A stretch of 64,000 nt of DNA. Origin: Sphingobium sp. D43FB. Its GTDB lineage: Bacteria > Pseudomonadota > Alphaproteobacteria > Sphingomonadales > Sphingomonadaceae. The stretch is from positions 124,001 to 188,000 of the forward strand of contig NZ_NMUA01000003.1 in the NCBI RefSeq assembly GCF_002312805.1, read 5' to 3'. The notes beneath the pieces were generated by a model that had not been told where the DNA came from, made no database searches, and saw only the letters and a list, made by a program, of their open reading frames with translations. The position numbers and the translations under genes were made by a program. This document shows, in pieces, positions 18,389 through 30,149 of the stretch; positions within the stretch are counted from its first letter, which is position 1; the number at the start of each line of letters is the position of its first letter.

Positions 18389-19936
18389 ATGATCGCCCTC
18401 CTCCGCCGCTTCGCCCTGCTGATCGCGCTTTTCGCGCCAGCAACGTCCCACGCCGAACAGCAGGATATCGCTGCGGCGGCGCGCGGTGTGGTGCGGGTCG
18501 TGCTGGTCGCAACCGATGGCAGCGAAGCCTATTTCGTCGGCCATGGCAGCGGCCTGGCGGTCGCGCCCGACAAGATATTGACCAACGCCCATGTTGTCGA
18601 ACTGGCGCGCGAGGAGAAGAATCTGGTCATCGGCGTGATCCCGTCGGAGGGCACCAAGACCTATGGTGGGCGCATCATCGCCTTTTCGCCGGGTAACGAC
18701 CTTGCCCTCATCCAGTTGGAGGAAGGCAGCCTGCCGGTCAGCACTTTTTACGCTGGAGCGATATCGGACGGGCAGCATGTCACCGCCATCGGCTATCCCG
18801 GGACCGTGGATCGTGCGCAGGGGCTGGGCCTCAAGCAACTGGTCGAGCCGCTGGCGACGGTGAAGACCAGCGGCAATGTGTCGGCGGGACGGGCGAGCCA
18901 GAGTTTCGAGACGGTATTGCACACCGCGCCGCTGGCGGCGGGCAACAGCGGCGGGCCGCTGGTGGACGATTGCGGCCGGGTGCTGGGAGTCAATAGTTTC
19001 GGGTCGATTTCGGACGGCAATGACGCCGAATTCGGCTTTGCCGTGTCGTGGCGCGAGATCGCCTCCTTCCTGCGGCAAGCGGGCGTCGCGTCACTGCGCA
19101 CCGTCGTCCCGTGCCGGTCCATGGCGGAAGCGGACGCCGCCGAAGCGTCGATCACCCAGCGCGAATCGCAGGCCAGCGAGCAGAAGAACCGGGCCAGCGC
19201 CGATGCGCGCGAGCAAGCCATGATGCGCGCGCGCGACGCCGCTGAGCGCGATGTCATCACCGCGCGCGAAAACGCCATGGCGGGCGCGGCCGTGCTGCTG
19301 GCGCTGGCGGTACTGGGTCTGGGCGCGGGCGGTCTATTCTACAGCCAGGGCAAGGAAAAGCCCGCCATATGGGGCATTGGCGGCGGCGGGGCGTTGCTGT
19401 TCGCCGCGCTGGCCCTGTTCGTGTTCAAGCCGAGTTTCGACACGATCGAGGAACGCACGGCCCTGCCGCAGGACAAAAGCATCACCGGCAATGGTGCCTA
19501 TGCCTGGGCCGGGGACAATATCTGCCGGGTCGACCTACAGCGCAGCCGCCTGACCGTGTCGCAGCCCAACGATATCGGGTTCAACTGGGCCGAAGGTGGC
19601 TGCGTCGATGGCGACACGCAATATGTCGCGAGTGGGACCAAATGGCAGCGCGCGAGCATTCCTGCGCAGGGCAATTTCGTCACCATGAGCGCGTTCGATC
19701 CGGTCAGTGGCACGCTGCGCGTCCAGCGCTGGCTGCCTGACATGGAGAATATGACCAAGGCGCGCGCGTTGCTGGGCGACAAGCCTTTCCCCGGTTGCGG
19801 CAGTGATCCGGAAGCCCTGGCGCGCATCGCTATGCTGCAATCGGACCTGACGGCGCTACTGCCCGCCCAGCCCAATGAGCGGATCGTCTATCATTGCCAG
19901 AAGGGACGGCTTGCCCCGGCCGAAGCGACGCAATAG
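18389..19936 (+). CDS. Trypsin-like serine protease with two C-terminal membrane spans
   Basis: Protein of 515 residues with signal sequence MIALLRRFALLIALFAPATSHA. The catalytic triad is His68 (TNAHVV), Asp104 (GNDLALIQ) and Ser187 (AAGNSGGPL). A charged, probably coiled-coil stretch (SITQRESQASEQKNRASA...) comes next, then two hydrophobic spans (AVLLALAVLGLGAGGLF and ALLFAALALFVF), and then an extracytoplasmic-looking C-terminal domain with paired cysteines. No PDZ domain is seen, unlike DegP/HtrA. The start is set by the signal peptide. Confidence 0.82.
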   Translation: MIALLRRFALLIALFAPATSHAEQQDIAAAARGVVRVVLVATDGSEAYFVGHGSGLAVAPDKILTNAHVVELAREEKNLVIGVIPSEGTKTYGGRIIAFSPGNDLALIQLEEGSLPVSTFYAGAISDGQHVTAIGYPGTVDRAQGLGLKQLVEPLATVKTSGNVSAGRASQSFETVLHTAPLAAGNSGGPLVDDCGRVLGVNSFGSISDGNDAEFGFAVSWREIASFLRQAGVASLRTVVPCRSMAEADAAEASITQRESQASEQKNRASADAREQAMMRARDAAERDVITARENAMAGAAVLLALAVLGLGAGGLFYSQGKEKPAIWGIGGGGALLFAALALFVFKPSFDTIEERTALPQDKSITGNGAYAWAGDNICRVDLQRSRLTVSQPNDIGFNWAEGGCVDGDTQYVASGTKWQRASIPAQGNFVTMSAFDPVSGTLRVQRWLPDMENMTKARALLGDKPFPGCGSDPEALARIAMLQSDLTALLPAQPNERIVYHCQKGRLAPAEATQ

Positions 19937-20135
19937 CCGATTCGCGCGGGCGATAAAAACTCAGGCAAATGGCGCGCCCTTCCGACTAATGATGGAATCG
20001 CGCACCATGACTTGCATAGTCATAATCGCGCTGCTAACCGGCCCGACAACAAGGGGGACGGGCGTAACTGCTCCCCTCTCTTTTTGCATGACCGGCAAAT
20101 CACCTGCCAGTAAGTCAATGGAGGACGGCAAGCGC

Positions 20136-22222
<2,087 letters not shown>

Positions 22223-22226
22223 CTAA

Positions 22227-22355
22227 AAGCCCTCTCCCTTGAGGGAGAGGGTTGGGTGAGGGTGTGCAACGCCGATGAGGCGGACCACCCTCTCCTAGTT
22301 CAACTAGGCGGCAAGCCGCCAAGTTTCACTTGCCTCCCCCTCAAGGGGTAGGGAA
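22227..22355. repeat. Fold-back repeat element A between atpA and atpG
   Basis: Three hairpins in series. The left one is CCCTCTCCCT-TG-AGGGAGAGGG, then comes the spacer GTTGGGTGAGGG, then a central GGCGGCAAGCCGCC inside ACTAGG...CCAAGT, and last an imperfect right hairpin CCTCCCCCTCAAGGGGTAGG. The same arrangement recurs at 24737-24889. It lies entirely within the intercistronic gap of the operon, upstream of the atpG start. Confidence 0.85.
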
Positions 22356-22368
22356 ACACGGGATTGAG

Positions 22369-23253
22369 ATGGCTAGCCTCAAAGAACTGAAGATCCGGAT
22401 CGGGTCGGTCAAATCGACCCAGAAGATCACCAAGGCGAAGCAGATGGTCGCCGCCGCGAAGCTGCGCAAGGCGCAGGCCGCAGCGGAGGCCGCGCGTCCC
22501 TATAGCAGCCGTCTGGAAGCCGTAGTCGCCAGCCTCGCCTCGAAAATTACGGGCGGTTCGGGCGAAGGCGCGTCGCCGCTGCTGGCGGGCACTGGCAAGG
22601 ACGAAGTGCATCTGCTGGTCGTCGCCAACTCCGACCGTGGCCTCGCGGGCGCGTTCAACGCGAACATCGTCAAGGCCGCACGGGTCAAGGCGGATGCGCT
22701 GATCGAGCAGGGCAAGACGGTGAAATTCTACCTGATCGGCCGCAAGGGTCGTCCGGTGATCAATCGCCTCTACCCCGGTGCGATCGTCGCCCAGTTCGAT
22801 ACCACCGGCGCCAAGCAGCCCGGTTACGATCAGGCGCAGGCTATCGCGAACGAGCTGACCACCATGTATCTGGACGGCAAGTTCGACATGGCGCACCTTT
22901 TCTATTCGCGCTTCAAGTCGGCCCTGTCGCAGATCCCGACCGAGCAGCAGATCATCCCCGTTAAGATCCCGGCCGATGCCGATCGCAACGCCATCGGCGC
23001 GACGGTGGAATATGAGCCGAGCGAGGAAGCGATCCTGGACGACCTGCTGCCGCGCAACATCGCGATCCAGCTGTTCAAGGCGCTGCTGGAAAACAACGCG
23101 TCCGAACAGGGCGCGTCGATGAATGCGATGGACAATGCCACGCGCAACGCCGGCGACCTGATCAACAAGCTGACCATCCAGTATAACCGCAGCCGCCAGG
23201 CCGCGATCACCACTGAGCTGGTCGAAATCATCTCGGGCGCGGAAGCCCTCTAA
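22369..23253 (+). CDS. atpG: F1 ATP synthase gamma subunit
   Basis: Central rotor shaft of F1, 294 residues. The N-terminal helix [27 protein letters not shown] and the C-terminal helix ([40 protein letters not shown]) are both conserved. The start is ATG 22369; an upstream in-frame codon at 22330 falls inside the repeat element and gives non-family sequence. Confidence 0.98.
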   Translation: MASLKELKIRIGSVKSTQKITKAKQMVAAAKLRKAQAAAEAARPYSSRLEAVVASLASKITGGSGEGASPLLAGTGKDEVHLLVVANSDRGLAGAFNANIVKAARVKADALIEQGKTVKFYLIGRKGRPVINRLYPGAIVAQFDTTGAKQPGYDQAQAIANELTTMYLDGKFDMAHLFYSRFKSALSQIPTEQQIIPVKIPADADRNAIGATVEYEPSEEAILDDLLPRNIAIQLFKALLENNASEQGASMNAMDNATRNAGDLINKLTIQYNRSRQAAITTELVEIISGAEAL

Positions 23254-24723
<1,470 letters not shown>

Positions 24724-24736
24724 GCAGAATCTATCT

Positions 24737-24889
24737 AGCCCTCTCCCGCCTTCGCGAGAGAGGGTTGGGTGAGGGTCTTTCTCTCTTTCTGGCAATGAGC
24801 GGAACGACAGAAAGACCCTCACCGACTTTGACTAGGCAGCAAGCTGCCAAGTCTTCGTAGCCTCTCCCGCTAAGGCGGGAGAGGGCAAG
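24737..24889. repeat. Fold-back repeat element B between atpD and atpC
   Basis: Same plan as element A. The left hairpin is CCCTCTCCCGCCTTCGCGAGAGAGGG, followed by the identical spacer GTTGGGTGAGGGT. A central GGCAGCAAGCTGCC sits within GACTAGG...CCAAGTC, and a perfect right hairpin CCTCTCCCGC-TAAG-GCGGGAGAGG closes it. Compensatory changes in the stems relative to element A (GGCGGC/GCCGCC against GGCAGC/GCTGCC) indicate selection or origin by base pairing. Confidence 0.87.
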
Positions 24890-24901
24890 AGGATCGAAAA
24901 C

Positions 24902-25156
24902 ATGGCACTGCATTTTGAACTCGTGACCCCCGAAAAGCTCGTTCGCGCGGCGGACGTGTGGCAGGTCGTAGTGCCGGGCACCGATGGCGACTTTGGCGTG
25001 CTGGAGGGCCATGCGCCTTTCATGTCGACCGTGCGCGATGGCAGCATCCAGATCTATGCGTCGGCAGGGGCCACGCCGGAGATTATTCCGGTCCAGGGCG
25101 GCTTTGCCGAGGTCAATGAAAAGGGCCTGACGGTGCTGGCCGAAAAGGCCGGTTGA
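24902..25156 (+). CDS. atpC: F1 ATP synthase epsilon subunit
   Basis: Short epsilon subunit (84 residues) consisting essentially of the N-terminal beta sandwich, with [14 protein letters not shown] and [19 protein letters not shown]. The usual C-terminal pair of inhibitory helices (about 50 residues) is missing, as in many alphaproteobacteria, where another protein inhibits F1. Last gene of the operon; a terminator follows. Confidence 0.95.
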   Translation: MALHFELVTPEKLVRAADVWQVVVPGTDGDFGVLEGHAPFMSTVRDGSIQIYASAGATPEIIPVQGGFAEVNEKGLTVLAEKAG

Positions 25157-25201
25157 TCCGTCAGCGAGAGAGCGGCGGGCATTGGCCCAACCGCATGAGG
25201 A

Positions 25202-25226
25202 GGGGTGCTGTTGGCGCCCCTTTTTA
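25202..25226 (+). terminator. Intrinsic terminator after atpC
   Basis: Stem GGGGTGC, loop TGTTG, stem GCGCCCC (one G-U), followed directly by five T residues and ATT. It lies 46 bp past the atpC stop and fits the end of the atp operon. Confidence 0.88.
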
Positions 25227-25364
25227 TTGTAGCCCTATGTCCGCCACCAAGGGGCGGGCACTGATTGGCCAATGCGCCATTAGCCATTTGTCAAAGTTTC
25301 CAATCTATTCACCTTATCCGACACCATCAGGCCGGCGACGGTCGCGAATTGCTGGCGGAGATAT

Positions 25365-26888
25365 ATGAGCGCCTTTGGACGGAAAAATGGACCTGCCGCG
25401 ATCAAGCCCGGCTTTGGCGTCGCCCGACCGATGCACGGCGGCAGCGCGAAGGAGGAGCCGCGCGGCGGCGACCAGTTCCCACCGCTCGACATAGCGTCGC
25501 TGCCGGGCGAGAGTTTCGACCCGCTGTCGGCCCCGACCAGCCAGATGCAGCGCAACGCCGATGCGATGATGCGCCTGTCCGACCGCGCCAATGCCGAACA
25601 TCTGCCCGACGCGGGGCCACAAGGGTTCGAGGCCAGCGTCCACAAGATCAAGGAGCAGGTGCTGCCCCGCCTGCTGGAACGGGTCGATCCCGAAGCCGCG
25701 GCTACGCTGACCAAAGATGAGCTGGCGGAGGAATTCCGTCCGATCATCCTGGAGGTGCTGGCCGAACTCAAGCTCACCCTCAACCGGCGCGAACAGTTCG
25801 CGCTGGAAAAAGTGCTGGTCGATGAATTGCTGGGCCTTGGCCCGCTCGAAGAATTGCTGAACGACCCGGACATCACCGACATCATGGTGAACGGGCCGGA
25901 CCAGACCTATATCGAAAAGAAGGGCAAGCTGGTCATCGCCCCGATCAAGTTCCGCGATGAGGAGCATTTGTTCCAGATCGCGCAGCGGATCGTCAACAAG
26001 GTCGGCCGCCGCGTCGATCAGACCACGCCGCTGGCCGACGCCCGCCTGCCCGATGGCAGTCGCGTCAACGTGATCGTCCCGCCGTTAAGCCTCAAGGGCA
26101 CGGCGATCTCCATCCGTAAATTTTCCGCCAAGCCGATCACGCTCGACATGCTGGCCAATTGGGGTGCGATGAGCCCCAAAATGGCGACCGCGCTCAAGAT
26201 TGCGGGTGCCTGCCGGTTCAACATCGTCATTTCGGGCGGCACCGGTTCGGGCAAGACGACGATGCTCAACGCGCTGTCGAAAATGATCGATCCGGGCGAG
26301 CGCGTGCTGACGATCGAGGATGCCGCGGAATTGCGCCTGCAACAGCCGCACTGGCTGCCGCTCGAAACCCGCCCGGCCAATCTGGAAGGCAATGGCGCCA
26401 TCACCATCGGCGATCTCGTCAAGAACGCCCTGCGTATGCGGCCGGACCGTATCATCCTGGGCGAAATTCGTGGCGCGGAATGTTTCGACCTGCTGGCAGC
26501 GATGAATACGGGCCATGACGGCTCCATGTGTACGCTGCACGCCAACAGCCCGCGCGAATGCCTGGGCCGTATGGAAAATATGATCCTGATGGGCGACATC
26601 AAAATCCCCAAGGAAGCGATTTCCAAGCAGATTGCCGATTCGGTCGACCTGATCATCCAGGTGAAGCGCCTGCGCGACGGGTCGCGCCGCATCACCAACG
26701 TCACCGAAGTCATCGGTATGGAGGGCGATGTCATCGTCACCCAGGAATTGTTCAAGTTCGAATATCATGACGAGGATGACAGCGGGAAGATCGTCGGCGA
26801 ATATCGGTCGATGGGCCTGCGTCCCTATACGCTCGACAAGGCGCGGATGTTCGGCTTCGACCAGCCGTTTCTGGAAGCCTGTCTGTAA
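25365..26888 (+). CDS. cpaF: CpaF-type pilus/secretion ATPase
   Basis: Type IV secretion-like ATPase of the Tad/Flp pilus family, 507 residues. N-terminal residues 1-100 are variable; the core has LLNDPDITDIMVNGPDQ, Walker A GGTGSGKTT, the Asp box TIEDAAELRLQQPHW, Walker B RIILGEIRGAE and the His box GHDGSMCTLHAN. The ATG at 25365 has GGAG upstream. No other tad/cpa gene is visible in the window, so its partners must be elsewhere. Confidence 0.9.
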   Translation: MSAFGRKNGPAAIKPGFGVARPMHGGSAKEEPRGGDQFPPLDIASLPGESFDPLSAPTSQMQRNADAMMRLSDRANAEHLPDAGPQGFEASVHKIKEQVLPRLLERVDPEAAATLTKDELAEEFRPIILEVLAELKLTLNRREQFALEKVLVDELLGLGPLEELLNDPDITDIMVNGPDQTYIEKKGKLVIAPIKFRDEEHLFQIAQRIVNKVGRRVDQTTPLADARLPDGSRVNVIVPPLSLKGTAISIRKFSAKPITLDMLANWGAMSPKMATALKIAGACRFNIVISGGTGSGKTTMLNALSKMIDPGERVLTIEDAAELRLQQPHWLPLETRPANLEGNGAITIGDLVKNALRMRPDRIILGEIRGAECFDLLAAMNTGHDGSMCTLHANSPRECLGRMENMILMGDIKIPKEAISKQIADSVDLIIQVKRLRDGSRRITNVTEVIGMEGDVIVTQELFKFEYHDEDDSGKIVGEYRSMGLRPYTLDKARMFGFDQPFLEACL

Positions 26889-26983
26889 GTTATGATGATC
26901 GGGAGGGGTTTTCCCTTCCATTCCCCTTGCGCTTGGCACGGGCGGACGGCACATCAGCCTCTCCCTATAAGAGAGGATCCCCG

Positions 26984-27796
26984 ATGAACCGTCTCGCCCG
27001 TACCGCACTTGTTGCAACCGCCCTTTGCCTTCCCCTCCTGCCGCTGGCTGCCCAGCATGCCGATCATGCCGCGCATCAGGCGACCGACCCGATCGCGGCC
27101 GCTGTCGCCGCGGCCAGCCGTACCCCGGCCAATGTCGCGCGCGACCAATATCGCCATCCGGCCGAGACACTGGCCTTCTTCGGCGTCACCCCGACCCAGA
27201 CGGTGGTGGAATATAGCCCCAGTGGTGGCTGGTATTCCGAAATTCTCGCGCCGCTGCTGCGCGACAAGGGGCGCTTCTATGCGCTCCAGCCCAGCGGCCG
27301 CTATCTCGACGGCTACAAGACGTTCCTGGCCGCCAAGCCGACCGTCTATGACAAGGTGACGCTGGTCGCCCATCCCGATGCAGCCGGCACGATCCCGGCG
27401 GGCAGCGTGGATACGGTGCTGACCTTCCGCAACGTCCATAACATGGTGATGGCGGGCAGCGAAGGGGCGACCTTCAAGGCCTTCTTCGCGATGCTCAAGC
27501 CCGGCGGCACGCTGGGCGTGGTCGATCACCGCCTGCCCGAAGATCGTGACAGCGCGCTGGAAAAGAGCAGCGGGTATCTCAAAGTCTCGACCATCAGGCG
27601 GATTGCGCAGGAGGCAGGCTTTGAATTTGTCGAGGCTTCGGAAGTCAATGCCAACCCCAAGGATACGGCTGACTGGGCCAAGGGCGTATGGACATTGCCG
27701 CCCGGCCTCAGCCAGAAAGAGGTCGATCGCGACAAATATCTCGCCATTGGCGAAAGCGACCGGATGACGCTCAAATTCCGCAAGCCTGCGGCATAA
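26984..27796 (+). CDS. Exported SAM-methyltransferase-like protein
   Basis: Protein of 270 residues with signal peptide MNRLARTALVATALCLPLLPLAA, followed by a class I methyltransferase-like fold. The glycine-rich loop is degenerate (VVEYSPSGGWYSEIL), but the later motifs VDTVLTFRNVHNM and LKPGGTLGVVDHR are typical. Start at ATG 26984 after AGAGGAT. Periplasmic location is unexpected for a SAM-dependent enzyme, so it may have lost or changed activity. It is followed by a hairpin. Confidence 0.78.
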   Translation: MNRLARTALVATALCLPLLPLAAQHADHAAHQATDPIAAAVAAASRTPANVARDQYRHPAETLAFFGVTPTQTVVEYSPSGGWYSEILAPLLRDKGRFYALQPSGRYLDGYKTFLAAKPTVYDKVTLVAHPDAAGTIPAGSVDTVLTFRNVHNMVMAGSEGATFKAFFAMLKPGGTLGVVDHRLPEDRDSALEKSSGYLKVSTIRRIAQEAGFEFVEASEVNANPKDTADWAKGVWTLPPGLSQKEVDRDKYLAIGESDRMTLKFRKPAA

Positions 27797-27810
27797 GCCT
27801 TTCCTGACCA

Positions 27811-27840
27811 AGCCCGGTTGCGTCAACGCGCGACCGGGCT
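27811..27840. terminator. Hairpin after the methyltransferase-like gene
   Basis: Inverted repeat AGCCCGGT...ACCGGGCT with an inner GCG/CGC extension, 14 bp past the stop codon and just before the next gene. No T tract follows, so termination efficiency is uncertain. Confidence 0.5.
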
Positions 27841-27851
27841 AAGGCGGGGGC

Positions 27852-28769
27852 GTGACCCTTGCCGCCCGCCCCCATCGCCCGCTCCTGGCCATCGGCCTGC
27901 GCCTGACCGCTGTGATCTGCCTGTCGGCGATGTTCGTGACGGTGCGGATCGTCGATCAGCGCGGCGTGCATATCGTCGAATCGCTCTTCTACCGGCAGGC
28001 GCTTGCCCTGCCCTTCGTCATTGCCTGGCTATCCTTGTCCGGTGGGCTGGGCGCGGTGCGAACGCAGCGGATCGGCGTGCATGCCAGCCGCATGCTGCTG
28101 GGCATGACCGGCATGCTGCTCAATTTCCTGTCCTATATCCTGCTGTTGCCCGCCGAGGCGGCGACGATCGGCTTCACCATGCCGATTTTCGGCACCATCC
28201 TGTCGGCGCTGATCCTGCGCGAAGCGACGGGCGTGCATCGTTGGAGTGCGGTGCTGATCGGCTTTGTCGGCGTGCTGGTGATGATCCGGCCCGAAGCCGG
28301 GCATTTCCCGATGCAGGGTGTCGCGGTCGCAATCGTAGCCGCGATCGTGACCGCCAGCGTCAGCCTGGTACTGCGGGCACTGGGCCGGACGGAAAATGCT
28401 GGCGTGGTGGTGTTCTGGTTCACGACGCTGTCGATGATACCTTTGGGCATCGCCATGCCCTTTTTTGCGCAGAGCCATGATCCGCTGACATGGGGATTGC
28501 TGCTGCTGATCGGCTGTGTCGGCGGGATCGCGCAGCTTTGTCTCACCGCCTCGTTGCGGTGGGGGCCGGTGTCGGTGGTGCTGCCGATGGATTATAGTGC
28601 GATCATCTGGACCACCCTGCTGGGCGTGGCGATCGGCGAGGATTGGCCCATGATCACGACCTGGATCGGCGCAAGCCTGATCATCGCGAGCGGGCTTTAC
28701 ATTGCCTGGCGCGAACATCGTCGCGCCAGGCAATCGGTCGTCAGTTCAGCAGTTCGGCATCCAGACTGA
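27852..28769 (+). CDS. DMT/EamA family inner-membrane transporter
   Basis: Protein of 305 residues with about ten hydrophobic helices in two repeated halves, the EamA architecture. Characteristic segments are SLFYRQALALPFVIAW near helix 2 and PVSVVLPMDYSAIIWTTLLGVAIGEDWP in the second repeat. It starts with GTG 27852. The transported substrate cannot be inferred. Its 3' end overlaps the convergent osmC-like gene by 29 bp. Confidence 0.85.
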   Translation: MTLAARPHRPLLAIGLRLTAVICLSAMFVTVRIVDQRGVHIVESLFYRQALALPFVIAWLSLSGGLGAVRTQRIGVHASRMLLGMTGMLLNFLSYILLLPAEAATIGFTMPIFGTILSALILREATGVHRWSAVLIGFVGVLVMIRPEAGHFPMQGVAVAIVAAIVTASVSLVLRALGRTENAGVVVFWFTTLSMIPLGIAMPFFAQSHDPLTWGLLLLIGCVGGIAQLCLTASLRWGPVSVVLPMDYSAIIWTTLLGVAIGEDWPMITTWIGASLIIASGLYIAWREHRRARQSVVSSAVRHPD

Positions 28770-29172
28770 TATCCGCCTTCAACAATTTCGAGATCGGGCA
28801 ATTCGCCTTGGCCTTGCCCGCCAGTTCCTGGAACGTCGCATCGTCGGTGCCGGGGATGGTCGCCTTGAGCGTCAAGTGGCTGGCCGTCACGGCAAAACCG
28901 TCATCCTGCTTTTCCAGCGTCACGACGGCATTGGTTTCCATCTTGTCCGCCGTCAGCCCGGCCTCGCCCAAAATCAGCGACAGCGCCATGGTGAAGCAGG
29001 AAGCGTGGGCGGCCGCGATCAGTTCTTCGGGGTTGCTGCCCGGCACACCTTCAAAGCGCGTGGCAAAGCCATAGGGATAGGCGTCGAGCGCCCCGCTCTG
29101 GGTGGAGATGCTGCCCTTGCCGTCCTTGAGGCCGCCACTCCAGGTGGCCGAACCGTTGCGATTGATCTTCAT
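28741..29172 (-). CDS. osmC: OsmC/Ohr family peroxiredoxin
   Basis: Protein of 143 residues that reduces organic hydroperoxides in this family. The two redox cysteines are in HASCFTMAL and ANCPISKLL, and the SNPEELIAAAHASCF block is diagnostic. It begins MKINRNGSATWSGGLKDGKG, as in OsmC proper. It shares its upstream region with the divergent PRC-barrel gene. Confidence 0.93.
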   Translation of the reverse strand: MKINRNGSATWSGGLKDGKGSISTQSGALDAYPYGFATRFEGVPGSNPEELIAAAHASCFTMALSLILGEAGLTADKMETNAVVTLEKQDDGFAVTASHLTLKATIPGTDDATFQELAGKAKANCPISKLLKADISLDAELLN

Positions 29173-29259
29173 CTTGTCACTCCTCTTGTGTCAGCCATGG
29201 AACCCCAGCCCACCCGCATGGTTGCATTTATATAGCGACATTATGTGAGGAGAGTGACG

Positions 29260-29625
29260 ATGGCCGAACTGGCTATGCACAATCGCGGCGACCTGATCGC
29301 ATCGGACCGGGTCGAGGGTACGACGGTCTTCAACAAACAAGGCGAGAAACTCGGCAAGATTTCCAATTTCATGGTCGACAAGAAGAGCGGGCAGGTACGC
29401 TATGCCGTCCTGTCGTTCGGCGGCTTTCTGGGCATGGGGGAGGATCATTATCCCCTGCCATGGTCGATGCTCGACTATGATGTCGCGCAGGGCGGCTATG
29501 TCGTGGAACTAGACAAGGCCGTGCTGGACGATGCCCCTCGCTATGCCGATGAACAACGGCCCGAATATGACGATGGCTATGGCCGCAACGTCTATCAATA
29601 TTACGGGCTGATCTATCCCTGGTAG
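29260..29625 (+). CDS. PRC-barrel domain protein
   Basis: A 121-residue soluble protein with the PRC-barrel pattern: GTTVFNKQGEKLGKISNFMVDKKSGQVRYAVLSFGGFLGMGEDHYPLPWSML. Such domains act in RNA processing or in envelope-associated stress proteins; the role here is unknown. Start set at ATG 29260, preceded by GGAGAG. A clear terminator follows. Confidence 0.88.
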   Translation: MAELAMHNRGDLIASDRVEGTTVFNKQGEKLGKISNFMVDKKSGQVRYAVLSFGGFLGMGEDHYPLPWSMLDYDVAQGGYVVELDKAVLDDAPRYADEQRPEYDDGYGRNVYQYYGLIYPW

Positions 29626-29650
29626 GTCCGGAGCATTCGATGTCCTTCGG

Positions 29651-29684
29651 GAGGCGCATGACCAGCCGGTCATGTGCCTCTTTT
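29651..29684 (+). terminator. Intrinsic terminator after the PRC-barrel gene
   Basis: Stem GAGGCGCATGACC, loop AGCC, stem GGTCATGTGCCTC, followed by TTTTCC. It closes the gene on the plus strand and separates it from the YezD-like unit. Confidence 0.87.
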
Positions 29685-29756
29685 CCTATCTGGCGTCGCC
29701 AATCGCTAAGCCGAAAGGCGAGAAGCTCTGATTGTCGGCCTGCTATTTTTCATATT

Positions 29757-29781
29757 TTGTCTACTCATAAAGTTGAGATAA
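29757..29781 (+). promoter_or_regulatory. 25-bp motif, copy 1, upstream of YezD-like gene
   Basis: Reads TTGTCTACTCATAAA followed by GTTGAGATAA. It is identical at 23 of 25 positions to a second copy at 31860-31884, in the same orientation. It ends 19 bp before the ATG of the YezD-like gene. An imperfect dyad (TCT...AGA, CTCA...TGAG) fits an operator overlapping a promoter. Confidence 0.7.
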
Positions 29782-29800
29782 GAAGGGGCAGGAGGTACAG

Positions 29801-29989
29801 ATGACCGACCAACGACCGTTCGATTTGCACCATGGCCGCGCCGACACGCCGCGCATCGACATCGCCGCCAGCATCGAAAAAGTGCGCGATGTTTTGCAGG
29901 AGCTGCGCTTCGGCTCGATCACGCTGACCGTGCATGACGCCCGCGTGGTACAGATCGACGTGACGAAAAAGACCCGCCTCACCGCCTGA
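29801..29989 (+). CDS. YezD-like small protein (DUF2292)
   Basis: A 62-residue protein with the DUF2292 core IEKVRDVLQELRFGSITLTVHDARVVQIDVTKKTR. In other bacteria the family is found beside organosulfur uptake genes, and in Bacillus yezD belongs to the CymR (cysteine metabolism) regulon. A strong ribosome site, GGAGG, precedes the ATG. The 25-bp motif upstream is shared with the TonB receptor at 32027, which suggests joint control. Confidence 0.82.
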   Translation: MTDQRPFDLHHGRADTPRIDIAASIEKVRDVLQELRFGSITLTVHDARVVQIDVTKKTRLTA

Positions 29990-30149
29990 AACGGAATGGG
30001 ACCGTAGGATAGCCAAACAGGTCAGCATCTTCACTGTTGGCCATTCCGATGCACATCTCCTGCGAAATTCGGTTTAACTCGCCCATGCCCCACAGTAGGC
30101 TGGCTGGATGCAAATCCATTCCGCTCGTCAATGAAAACCCCTGACCGCT

